This document shows, in pieces, positions 26,461 through 35,855 of a DNA stretch of 64,000 nt. The stretch is from Allocoprobacillus halotolerans (lineage in GTDB: Bacteria > Bacillota_I > Bacilli_A > Erysipelotrichales > Coprobacillaceae): positions 2,585,608-2,649,607 of the forward strand of contig NZ_CP101620.1 in assembly GCF_024399475.1 (NCBI RefSeq), read 5' to 3'. The number at the start of each line of letters is the position of its first letter. Position 1 is the stretch's first letter. Under the pieces are notes generated by a model. That model searched no databases. It saw only the letters and a program-made list of their open reading frames with translations, and had not been told where the DNA came from. Made by a program: the position numbers and the translations under genes.

Positions 26461-29400
26461 TTATTCACTTGCCATGACATCAAGACGACGACGACGTTTC
26501 ATCGCATCTTTTTCACATTTATCCATTAATCCTTCAGCATGTTCTGGATTGACTTTAGATAATTGTGCGAATCTGTTTTCACTCAATAAGAAATCTTTGA
26601 ATTTTGTGAAATCAGGTTCTTTAGAATCAACTTGTAATGGATTCTTTCCTTGTTCTTCTAAACGAGGATCATATCTTAATAAGTTGAAGTATCCACATTC
26701 AACAGCACGTTTTTGTTGTTGTTGATGATTTGCTAAACCACCTTTAATACCATGTTCCATACATGGAGAATAAGCAATAATTAATGATGGTCCATCATAA
26801 GCTTCAGCCTCTTTAAATGCTTTAATTGTTTGCATTGGATTAGCCCCCATTGCTACTTGTGCAACGTAAACATGACCATATGCCATCGCAATTTGTGCTA
26901 AATCTTTTTTCGCTACTGTTTTACCACCAGCTGTAAATTTAGCGATAGATCCAGCTTGTGAAGATTTAGAAGATTGTCCACCAGTATTTGAATAAACTTC
27001 TGTATCAAGAACTAAGATATTGACATTTTGATCATTCGCAAGAACATGGTCAACACCACCGTAACCGATATCATAAGCCCATCCATCACCACCAATGATC
27101 CATTGTGATTTTGTCACAAGCTCACCTTTCATATCTAATAATTCTTTAATACCTTCACATGTTGAAGCTTCAACTAATGATACTAATTGATCATATAATT
27201 TTCTTTCTTCAACTCTTTGTCCTTTCACAGAAGCATATTGTTCTAAGACAGTTTGAAGTTCAGGTTCACAATCAGCTTTATTCGCTTCAATGATTTCTAA
27301 GATACGTTTTGCCATATAGTTTTCAGCTAATTTCATACCAAAACCATATTCAGCATTATCTTCAAATAATGAGTTAGCCCATGCAGGTCCTTGTCCATTT
27401 TCATCAATTGTACATGGCGTTGAAGGTGTAGAAGCACTATAAATAGAACTACATCCAGTCGCATTAGCAATTCTCATATCAGCTCCAAATAACTGAGAAG
27501 CTAAACGATAATATGGTGTTTCACCACATCCACCACAAGCTCCAGATACTTCAAAATATGGACGCATAAATCCAACACCTTTAACTGTTGTTGTAGGATA
27601 ACGATCAGCTTTATATGAAACTTTTGAATACATATGATCAGCTAAAGAAGCATGTGGTAATTCTTCTTTAACAGGTACCATAGATAATGCTTTTTTACCA
27701 GCTTTACCTGGACATTCAGTCACACATAATCCACAACCAACACAGTTGTCAGGAGAAACTTGGATACGATAAACTAATCCATCAACATTTCTACCAATTG
27801 GTTTTAATACATCATTAGAAATGTCTTCTGGCATAGCTTTCATTTCTTCTTCGTCAATTAAGAAAGCACGAATTGTCGCATGAGGACATACCATCACACA
27901 GTTATTACATTGAATACAGTTTTCTTTTTCCCAACGTGGTACATCAATTGCAATCGCACGTTTTTCTTTAATAGCTACACCTGATTTCATAGAACCATCA
28001 AGTTTATCCATGAAAGCAGAAACAGGTAAGTCATATCCATCTAAAGCATTGATTGGTGCGACAAAATTATCGAAGTAATCATCACCAGTTCTTGTTCTTG
28101 TACTTGTCACAGTTAAATCAGACCAGCTTGCATCAACTGGAACTTCAACAATCGCATCTTTACCAGCATCAATAGCTTTATAGTTCATTTCAACAACAGC
28201 GTCACCTTTTTTACCATAAGTTTTCTTAGCCATTGCTTTCATGTATTCAACCGCTTTATCAACTGGTAAAATTTGTGGGTTTAAGGCAAAGAATGCAGAT
28301 TGAAGAATTGTATTTGTATGTCTTCCCATACCAATTTCACTGGCAATCTTTGTCGCATTGATAATATAGAATTTTGCGTTTTTATCAGCTAATTGTTTCT
28401 TTAATTTATTTGGTAAATAATCAATAACTTCTTTTTCATCAAACTCTGTATTTAATAAGAATGTTCCACCATTCTTTAAGTTTTTCAACATATCATATTT
28501 TAAAACATAGTTATCTAATGAACATGAAATAAAATCAGCATTATTGACATAATATGTTGCACGAATTGGTGTATGACCAAATCTTAAATTAGAACGAGTC
28601 GCTCCACCAGCTTTTTTACTATCATAAGCAAAATAAGCTTGTGAATATAAATCAGTATGATCTCCAATAATTTTAATAGATGATTTATTGGCAGAAACTG
28701 TACCATCTGATCCTAAACCATAGAATAAGCAAGATGTATAATCAGCATCAACATTGAAGTTTTCATCTTCTTTTAATGATAAATGAGTCACATCATCATT
28801 GATACCAATTGTAAATGATGTAAATGGATCATCTTCTAATAAATGATCGTAAACAGCTTTGATTTGACGTGGAGTTGTATCTTTAGAACCCATACCATAA
28901 CGTCCGCCAATCACTTTGATGTCAGTTTCTTTTAAGACTGAACATACATCTAAGTATAAAGGTTCACCAGTTGCACCCATTTCTTTTGTACGATCTAAAA
29001 CAGCCACTTTTTTCACTGTTTCTGGTAATACTTCTAATAAGTATTTTGGTGAGAATGGACGATATAAATGAACTTTAACCAAACCAACATGTTCACCATG
29101 TTTATTCATTTCATCAATTGTTTCTTTAATTGTTTCTGTTACAGAACCCATAGCGATAATCACACGTGTAGCATCGCTTGCTCCATAATATGTAAATGGT
29201 GCATAATGACGACCTGTAATTTTTGAAATCTTTTTCATGTAATCAGCGACAACTTCCACAACAGCTTCATAATGTTTATTTTGTGCTTCTCTACCTTGGA
29301 AATAGATATCATCGTTTTCTGCTCCACCACGTTCAATTGGATTAATATGTGGATTTAATGCTTGAGTTTTAAATTTCTTTAATGCTTCTTTATCTAATAA

Positions 29401-29979
29401 GCTTTCTAATACATCATAATCCATCACTTCTACTTTTTGAATTTCATGAGAAGTTCTAAATCCATCGAAGAAATGAATAACAGGAACACTTGCTTTAATA
29501 GCTGTTAAATGAGCAATCCCTCCTAAATCCATAACTTCTTGAACACTATGGGAACAAATCATAGGTGCTCCTACTTGACGACATGCATAGATATCTTGAT
29601 GATCACCAAAAATATTTAAGGCACGTGTTGCTAAAGCTCTGGCAGCAACGTGGAATACACCAGGTAATAATTCACCTTGTATTTTATACAAGTTTGGTAT
29701 CATCAATAATAAACCTTGTGACGCCGTAAATGTTGTTGCTAATGCACCACCTTGTAAAGCACCATGAACAGCTCCAGCAGCTCCAGCTTCTGATTGCATT
29801 TCAATCACATTGACTGCAGAACCAAAGATATTTTTCTTTCCTTGTGCAGCCCATGTTTCAGCATTTTCAGCCATTGGAGAAGATGGTGTAATTGGATAGA
29901 TACTTGCAACTTCACTAAACGCATAAGCGACATGTGCAGCAGCTGTATTTCCATCCATTGATAAATACTTTTTAGACAT
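26461..29979 (-). CDS. nifJ: Pyruvate:ferredoxin (flavodoxin) oxidoreductase
   Basis: 1172 residues, the usual single-chain PFOR length, uninterrupted. Domain I starts MSKKYLSMDGNTAAAHVAYAFSEVASIYPITPSSPMAE. Two [4Fe-4S] clusters are seen in CIQCNNCVMVCPH and CVGCGLCVTECPGK. The TPP and proximal cluster region includes ACGGCGETPYYRL and GGDGWAYDIGYGG. It oxidises pyruvate to acetyl-CoA and CO2 while reducing ferredoxin or flavodoxin, the central anaerobic reaction here. I chose ATG 29979 with AGGAGGAAAG upstream; the longer in-frame extension lacks homology. It is monocistronic. Confidence 0.96.
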   Translation of the reverse strand: MSKKYLSMDGNTAAAHVAYAFSEVASIYPITPSSPMAENAETWAAQGKKNIFGSAVNVIEMQSEAGAAGAVHGALQGGALATTFTASQGLLLMIPNLYKIQGELLPGVFHVAARALATRALNIFGDHQDIYACRQVGAPMICSHSVQEVMDLGGIAHLTAIKASVPVIHFFDGFRTSHEIQKVEVMDYDVLESLLDKEALKKFKTQALNPHINPIERGGAENDDIYFQGREAQNKHYEAVVEVVADYMKKISKITGRHYAPFTYYGASDATRVIIAMGSVTETIKETIDEMNKHGEHVGLVKVHLYRPFSPKYLLEVLPETVKKVAVLDRTKEMGATGEPLYLDVCSVLKETDIKVIGGRYGMGSKDTTPRQIKAVYDHLLEDDPFTSFTIGINDDVTHLSLKEDENFNVDADYTSCLFYGLGSDGTVSANKSSIKIIGDHTDLYSQAYFAYDSKKAGGATRSNLRFGHTPIRATYYVNNADFISCSLDNYVLKYDMLKNLKNGGTFLLNTEFDEKEVIDYLPNKLKKQLADKNAKFYIINATKIASEIGMGRHTNTILQSAFFALNPQILPVDKAVEYMKAMAKKTYGKKGDAVVEMNYKAIDAGKDAIVEVPVDASWSDLTVTSTRTRTGDDYFDNFVAPINALDGYDLPVSAFMDKLDGSMKSGVAIKEKRAIAIDVPRWEKENCIQCNNCVMVCPHATIRAFLIDEEEMKAMPEDISNDVLKPIGRNVDGLVYRIQVSPDNCVGCGLCVTECPGKAGKKALSMVPVKEELPHASLADHMYSKVSYKADRYPTTTVKGVGFMRPYFEVSGACGGCGETPYYRLASQLFGADMRIANATGCSSIYSASTPSTPCTIDENGQGPAWANSLFEDNAEYGFGMKLAENYMAKRILEIIEANKADCEPELQTVLEQYASVKGQRVEERKLYDQLVSLVEASTCEGIKELLDMKGELVTKSQWIIGGDGWAYDIGYGGVDHVLANDQNVNILVLDTEVYSNTGGQSSKSSQAGSIAKFTAGGKTVAKKDLAQIAMAYGHVYVAQVAMGANPMQTIKAFKEAEAYDGPSLIIAYSPCMEHGIKGGLANHQQQQKRAVECGYFNLLRYDPRLEEQGKNPLQVDSKEPDFTKFKDFLLSENRFAQLSKVNPEHAEGLMDKCEKDAMKRRRRLDVMASE

Positions 29980-30156
29980 AATTTTCTTTCCTCCTATATC
30001 ATATAGTATACTCTTATTGATAAGAAATTTCCATATGAAAAATTTATTTTCATTATAAACAATAGAAAACTTCAATATTTTCTATTTCTTCTAAAATCCA
30101 CTTTTTTTAACTATAAAAAATGATAGAATAGTGTCGAAAAACGAAAGGAGAAACAC

Positions 30157-31397
30157 ATGAAAAAAGAAACTGTTTTATTGGTCAATCTGGTGGTCCAACG
30201 GTTGCGATTAATGCATCACTAGCTGGTATTATTCATGAATGTATTGAAACAAAACAATACGAACATGTTTATGGAATGATAAATGGTGTTATGGGATTAT
30301 TGGAAAGCCGTTATATAGATTTATTGGAACTTTTTAGTGAACAGGAGGCTTTAAATCAATTAAAACATTCTCCTGCCATGTATTTAGGATCATGTCGTTA
30401 TAAATTACCTGATGTTCAAGATGATCCACAAACTTATGAAAGATTGTTTCATACTTTTGAACAACTTCAAATCACTGATTTTTATTATATTGGTGGTAAT
30501 GATTCAATGGATACAGTTGCCAAATTATCGTCGTATGCACGTTCAATTTCATCTTCTATTCGCTTTATTGGTATTCCTAAAACAATTGATAACGATTTAA
30601 TGGGAACAGATCATACCCCTGGCTTTGGTTCAGCTGCTAAATATGTTGCGACATCAATGCTAGAAATCGCTTATGATAGTTCTATTTATAAATTAAACGC
30701 AGTCACAATTGTTGAAATCATGGGAAGAAATGCAGGTTGGTTAACAGCTGCCAGTGCGCTTGCAAGAACACAATGCAATGAAGCTCCAGACTTAATTTAT
30801 CTACCTGAAGTGCCATTTTCAACTGAAAAATTTTTAGAAGATATTCGTCAAGTTTTCCGTCATAAGAAAAATATTATTATTGCTGTAAGTGAAGGGATTA
30901 AAAATGAAAATGGAGATTATTTAGATTCTGATTCTAAATATACAAAACGTGATGCTTTTGGTCACATTCTCCATTCAGGAACCGGAAAAGTGCTTGAGAC
31001 TTTGGTTTATCAGGAATTTAAATGTAAAGTCCGCAGTATTGAATTAAATGTTTTACAAAGATGTGCTATGCATATTGCTTCAAAAGTTGATTTGGATGAA
31101 TCTTTCCAAATTGGACAGGCCGCTGTCCAAGCAGCATTGTCAAATCATACGGGTGTTATGATGACTTTTAAACGTAAACAAAATTATCCTTATCAAATTG
31201 AATGTACATATAAAGATGTCAGTGAAATTGCTAACTTGGAACAACGCATTCCAGTTGAATGGATCAATAAAGATCATAATGATATTACCCAAGAACTATA
31301 TGATTATTTAATTCCTTTGATTCAAGGCGAAGTCACTATTCAATATGAAAATGGTATTCCATGTTATAGCAATATTTCTCATTTACGTTATAAATAG
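30157..31397 (+). CDS. 6-phosphofructokinase, PPi-type signature, one-base deletion
   Basis: The reconstructed protein has 413 residues. ATG 30157 follows AAAGGAG. The frame is lost at four T (30173-30176); one extra base gives IGQSGGPTVAINASLAG, the phosphate-binding loop. The nucleotide/PPi discriminating positions read GGNDSMDT (Asp at the second position) and PKTIDNDL (Lys), the combination of pyrophosphate-dependent enzymes rather than ATP-PFK. The catalytic base lies in TIDND, and the substrate loop in IVEIMGRNAGWLTA. It catalyses the committing glycolytic step reversibly with PPi. It is convergent with tgpA. Confidence 0.87.
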
Positions 31398-31399
31398 GC

Positions 31400-31437
31400 A
31401 AAGAGATTGAGATTCATTGAATCTTCAATCTCTTTTT
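31400..31437. terminator. Bidirectional terminator between phosphofructokinase and transglutaminase genes
   Basis: AAAGAGATTGA and TCAATCTCTTTTT form the stem, and the inner GATTCATTGAATC extends it. T tracts exist on both strands. Confidence 0.88.
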
Positions 31438-33547
31438 ATTTGTACCCTAAAACATATCTAAAAATGAGTTTTTGATACCATTTTAAACTTCGATCATATT
31501 CTTGAATCCATTGTTGATACAACTCATAAAAACGTAGCCATTCTTCATCACTGATTTTATGTGATGAATATTTTGCTTTATAAGCAATAGCTTTGCATTC
31601 ATCATCTATTTGATGTTGTGGTGTTAATTTCCATCTTTGTTGATAATAAGTTAAAACTTTTTGATTATTATTCATACACCTTGTTTTCAACATCAACCAA
31701 TGAGTTGTTATATAACGATAAACAATGATAAAAATCAAAATAACAGCTACTTGTACAATGATTTCAATATATGGATATGATGATGTTGATTCTTGTGGTA
31801 TAAAAGGATTATCTGTTGTATTTTGTGGTATTTCTTGATCAGATTGAATCGTTGGTGTTTGGCTATTATTTGAAGTTTGTTGATTTTGACTTACAGTATC
31901 ATCAAGTAACGTGCTAATACCTTCAATGTTGCCCGTTAGTGTCATTTCATAAGGTATCCATCCTTTCCCTTCTTCATAAACCTCTATCCAGGCATGTGAG
32001 CGATATTGTGGTATCTTGGCTACACCGTTATCAAAATCACTAGCCAACATTGTATAACCACGTACAAAACGTGTTGGAATACCTAACTCCCTTAACAACA
32101 AAGCTCCAGCTGTCGCAAAATGCGTACAGCTTCCTTTACGATTTTCAAATAGAAAATATTCTACAAAATCTTTATCATTGGGTAGTGTACCGGCATTTAA
32201 ATCATATTCCGCTTGACTTGCTAAAAGATTGCGTATACTTTCGACTGCGCTCAGCGCATCAAAACGAATGGAATCATCAATACCATTGTCGGCTAAAAAA
32301 TCAGATAACTGTATGCTTAATTCCTCAGGAACATCTAAATAATGACGTTTCACATATTCTTCATAGTCATCATCATAACCAACAAAATAATAGCCATCGC
32401 CATAATAATATACATTTTGATAAATAACTTCCAAGGGATAATTTGTGTGTTCTATATAGGAATCATAAAGAACAGGATATTGTTGTTCTCGATCCATCAA
32501 ATAATAAGGAACAAATTGAAAATCATACTGACGTTGAGTTGTGATTTCTACATTTTGAGTTGGAAGTGAAGAATTCAATCTTAAAAATTCACTGTATATT
32601 GTAAGTGAATGACTATTTTCATAGTTTTCAGTCACTTCATGCCATTCATTATCACTATAATTAGCTAGTGAATAAGCTCTTAAATAAGAAGAAAATGGAA
32701 TATCTGCTTTCACTGTCACTGCCAAACTACGACTTAATTGTATGTTACCCGTTGGCAATGATCCATCAACATCCCCACTCATTCCAGTTCGCAAAAAGTT
32801 TCCAAAAGGATTCCCCTTTCCATGAGAAAACCAGTCTGTAATCTGTGAAAGAACAGAAGACGTTTCTTGTTGAAAAATGGGATTACCTTCCATATAACTA
32901 GAAGCCAATAAAGACATAACACATAATAGTGATAAAATCATTCCTTTGAAAGTATAAGTATAGGTATATTTTAAAGCAACTGTAAATAAAAATTGAAAAC
33001 AGATAAAAATAATAAAACAATAACTATTCAAAGACGTTAATTCATGTCTAATAAAGATAGGAAACATAAATAGAAAAATCATACTTAATATTTTCATAAA
33101 TGAAAAACGCATTGAACAGATGGATGATACAATCAAATAAACAATTGGTAAACCAATGAATAAGAAAACCATTTGAAAGAATAAAGAACGACTGTACATA
33201 TCAGTTGGCAATAATTCATCAAAATTTAAAAAATAATCTCTTTCAATAACTGTTTGAAGTGCGTCTATAAAATAAGTCAATTCATTTTGAAATAATAAGA
33301 TCATCCCTAATAATAAAACAATTATAATAATCATTGCTAGTTTTTTAGGCATGATTTGATATTTAACAAAATAACAATAAAAGCCAATACCCATCATACA
33401 TAAAATAAATAAACTTATCAAAACAGATTCAGGAAAACCAAGGGAATGATAATAATTTCCAACAAGTCCCAAACTTCCTAAAATAATCATTATGATATTG
33501 ATAATATGTCCACTATAATTTTTCAAAAAGTGTAAATTTCTTTTCAT
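31436..33547 (-). CDS. Membrane-anchored transglutaminase-like protein (TgpA type)
   Basis: 703 residues. Seven or so N-terminal helices occupy residues 15-215, an extracellular region follows, then the transglutaminase-like core at about 430-540 with catalytic Cys in KGSCTHFATAGALLLRELGIPTRFVRGY and His in QYRSHAWIEVYEEGKGWIPYE. A Gln/Ser/Thr-rich linker leads to a final helix (YIEIIVQVAVILIFIIVYRYI) and a cytoplasmic tail. It is last in the moxR-DUF58-tgpA operon, a common arrangement of unknown surface-protein function. The start overlaps the DUF58 stop by four bases. Confidence 0.88.
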   Translation of the reverse strand: MKRNLHFLKNYSGHIINIIMIILGSLGLVGNYYHSLGFPESVLISLFILCMMGIGFYCYFVKYQIMPKKLAMIIIIVLLLGMILLFQNELTYFIDALQTVIERDYFLNFDELLPTDMYSRSLFFQMVFLFIGLPIVYLIVSSICSMRFSFMKILSMIFLFMFPIFIRHELTSLNSYCFIIFICFQFLFTVALKYTYTYTFKGMILSLLCVMSLLASSYMEGNPIFQQETSSVLSQITDWFSHGKGNPFGNFLRTGMSGDVDGSLPTGNIQLSRSLAVTVKADIPFSSYLRAYSLANYSDNEWHEVTENYENSHSLTIYSEFLRLNSSLPTQNVEITTQRQYDFQFVPYYLMDREQQYPVLYDSYIEHTNYPLEVIYQNVYYYGDGYYFVGYDDDYEEYVKRHYLDVPEELSIQLSDFLADNGIDDSIRFDALSAVESIRNLLASQAEYDLNAGTLPNDKDFVEYFLFENRKGSCTHFATAGALLLRELGIPTRFVRGYTMLASDFDNGVAKIPQYRSHAWIEVYEEGKGWIPYEMTLTGNIEGISTLLDDTVSQNQQTSNNSQTPTIQSDQEIPQNTTDNPFIPQESTSSYPYIEIIVQVAVILIFIIVYRYITTHWLMLKTRCMNNNQKVLTYYQQRWKLTPQHQIDDECKAIAYKAKYSSHKISDEEWLRFYELYQQWIQEYDRSLKWYQKLIFRYVLGYK

Positions 33548-34509
33548 GAATGAGACACCTCCAAATTCTGACCGTGAATTTGATAAAAACTCTTCGGCAT
33601 CAAAGTACTATTGAAAGTCTGAATAGGATTTTTCATAAGCCATCTGGTTGTTGTTATGACTTCTTCAAGAGAATGAATAGATTCTATATGTAATTGTTGT
33701 AAATCGCATACTGTCACAACATCAAAAACAATATTTTTCTTAACCAATAATAAACACAATGAATAGAAACAATCAAACTGCAAATCATAAAAAGCATTGT
33801 TTGTTTTATATTCCATTGCTAAAACAAGTTTATGTTGAATAGGTTGACTTCCTACTTTCACAAAAAGATCCTGAAACTTCGATGATACATTCCAATGAAT
33901 ATGTTTTAACGCATCTCCCTCACGATAAGATCTAATTTCAAAAACTTCACTATAGTCATCACCTTTTTGATTTGCTAAATAGCTCTGTCCCTCTTCATCA
34001 AATTGATAAGCCTGTTCAACAGAAGTTTCCATCTCTTGATAATGAGGCATAACATCAAATGCTTGTTCTAAAGTAATAGATTGAGAAAAAGAGAAACATT
34101 GTAATAAATCATAACATTTTATTTTTTGAACTTGAATGATATAATGACCACAATGTGAACAAGGAATTTGAATTTCTACTTGTTGTTCTAACAAACATAC
34201 ACTTTGGCTCAATACCATATGTGAAAAAACATCCATCACCTGATATTCGATCACAATTTGACCACATGGAATATACGTTAAGTTTTGTCGAGAAAAAGTG
34301 ACTAATATTGTGTCATCACGTGTACAATAATCTTGAGAAAGCGACATGGATACAGTTGTTTTTCGCATGGAAATAACACTTAATAAAAAACATATCACAA
34401 TTAAACAAAAAAACATAAAGAATAATAAAAATGAAAAGTATCCTAAAACGATATACCAAAGTCCATATAAAAATGCCAAAAAAGCTATGTATTTGAATAA
34501 ATTTTTCAT
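33544..34509 (-). CDS. DUF58 protein
   Basis: 321 residues. Two N-terminal helices (FKYIAFLAFLYGLWYIVL, FSFLLFFMFFCLIVICFLL) precede a beta-rich region and the DUF58 hallmark YREGDALKHIHWNVSSKF near residue 195, followed by a von Willebrand A-like fold. DUF58 proteins accompany MoxR ATPases and transglutaminase proteins, probably as adaptors. The gene overlaps both neighbours by four bases (ATGA), strong evidence of one operon. Confidence 0.87.
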   Translation of the reverse strand: MKNLFKYIAFLAFLYGLWYIVLGYFSFLLFFMFFCLIVICFLLSVISMRKTTVSMSLSQDYCTRDDTILVTFSRQNLTYIPCGQIVIEYQVMDVFSHMVLSQSVCLLEQQVEIQIPCSHCGHYIIQVQKIKCYDLLQCFSFSQSITLEQAFDVMPHYQEMETSVEQAYQFDEEGQSYLANQKGDDYSEVFEIRSYREGDALKHIHWNVSSKFQDLFVKVGSQPIQHKLVLAMEYKTNNAFYDLQFDCFYSLCLLLVKKNIVFDVVTVCDLQQLHIESIHSLEEVITTTRWLMKNPIQTFNSTLMPKSFYQIHGQNLEVSHS

Positions 34510-35440
34510 ACTTTTAATTGAGGTTCCCCAACTGTTTCTAAAATTTCATCAACCAGCTGATATGGAGAAATTTTATCCATTTTGGCGTCATATGTCAAAA
34601 TAAAACGGTGAGCTAAGATCATTGGGGCAACATATTGGACATCTTGAGGAATTACATAATCTCGTTCATTTAAGAAAGCATAGGCTTTGGCTGTTTTCAT
34701 AAGGGCTAGAGAACCACGTGGTGATGCACCTTGTTCAATATGAGGATGCTCTCTAGTAGCGGTAATGATTTGCATAATATAATCATAAATATCATCATGT
34801 ACATAAACTTGATCAATCTTTTTTGAAATTCTAAAATCATCTCTGGTGATAATATAGCTTGTATTTCATCTAATGGATTAGATGTTTGACGTTTTTTCAT
34901 TATTTCAATTTCTTCATGAAATTGAGGATAACCTAAGCTTAAACAGCTCATAAAACGATCCATTTGAGAATCAGGTAATAATTGAGTTCCAGCTGAACCA
35001 AATGGATTTTGAGTAGCAATGACACAAAAAGGCTGTGGTAAAATATATGTTTTACCATCTACTGTCATTTGTCCTTCCTCCATTAATTCTAATAAAGCTG
35101 ACTGTGTTTTGCTTGAAGTACGATTCATTTCATCGGCTAATAAAAGATGACAAAAGGCTATTCCTTCTTTATATTCAAATTTTTGTGTTTGAGGATTATA
35201 CATGGTAAACCCAATAATATCACTAGGCATAATATCCGGTGTCAACTGAATACGATGATAGTCAAGCTGTAAGCTTCTTGATAAAGCTAAAGCCAGATTA
35301 GTTTTTCCAACACCAGGAATATCTTCTAATAATATATGTCCTCTAGAAAGAAGAGTCACTAATATTTTTGTAATGACTTCATCCTTTCCAATAACTGCTT
35401 TTTTGATTTCATTGATTGTCTGTTTGATTTCTTGATTCAT
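34506..35440 (-). CDS. MoxR-family AAA+ ATPase, one-base deletion
   Basis: The reconstructed protein has 311 residues. Walker A is EDIPGVGKTNLALAL, Walker B LLADEMNRTSSKTQSALLE, and sensor 1 IATQNP. The frame shifts at six T (plus 34819-34824). One extra base restores the lid domain with ITATREHPHIEQGASPRGSLALMKTAKAYA, the MoxR sensor 2 region. I chose ATG 35440 after GAGGTGG rather than the GTG nine bases earlier. It is the first gene of the operon with DUF58 and the transglutaminase protein, presumably a chaperone-like ATPase for them. Confidence 0.9.
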
Positions 35441-35503
35441 TTCTTCCACCTCATTCTTTCTTTTAGTATAACAGATATACAGTTATTTCAAAATAGACAA
35501 TAA

Positions 35504-35536
35504 AAAAAGGAATCTATTTTTCATAGATTTCCTTTT
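35504..35536 (-). terminator. Terminator of the tex-arsC-like operon
   Basis: AAAAAGGAATCTAT pairs with ATAGATTTCCTTTT (G-T and A-T pairs) over a five-base loop, overlapping the end of the ArsC/Spx-family gene. Confidence 0.8.
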
Positions 35537-35855
35537 GATAACCAATAAAAATATGTTCTTCATCAATAAGTAATGGACGTTTAATCAGCATTCCATTTTG
35601 TGACAACAATAAAGCCGCTTCATTTTCATTCATGTCTTGAATTTTATCTTTTAAATTCATTTCACGATAAAGTTTTCCTGATGTATTGAAAAAAGGTTTA
35701 ATGCCTTTTCCATTCTTTTGAATCCAATGAAGTAATTCTGCTTGCGTTGGTGTATCTTTGACAATATCTCTTAATTGAACTTCTATACCCTGTTCTTTTA
35801 ATTTTTTTAATGCTTTTAAACACGTACTACAACGTGGATAATAAATAAATTCCAT
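35514..35855 (-). CDS. ArsC/Spx/MgsR-family thioredoxin-fold protein
   Basis: 113 residues with thioredoxin-like fold: MEFIYYPRCSTCLKALKKLKEQG carries a CxxC pair near the N-terminus. Then come RDIVKDTPTQAELLHWIQ, KPFFNTSGKLYREMNL and LIKRPLLIDEEHIFIGYQ, the standard Spx/ArsC pattern. The CxxC suggests a redox-sensing regulator or an arsenate-reductase-like enzyme; the shortness and the lack of an RNA-polymerase-contact motif that I can judge leave this open. Its ATG overlaps the corrected tex stop by one base (TAATG). Confidence 0.85.
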   Translation of the reverse strand: MEFIYYPRCSTCLKALKKLKEQGIEVQLRDIVKDTPTQAELLHWIQKNGKGIKPFFNTSGKLYREMNLKDKIQDMNENEAALLLSQNGMLIKRPLLIDEEHIFIGYQKEIYEK

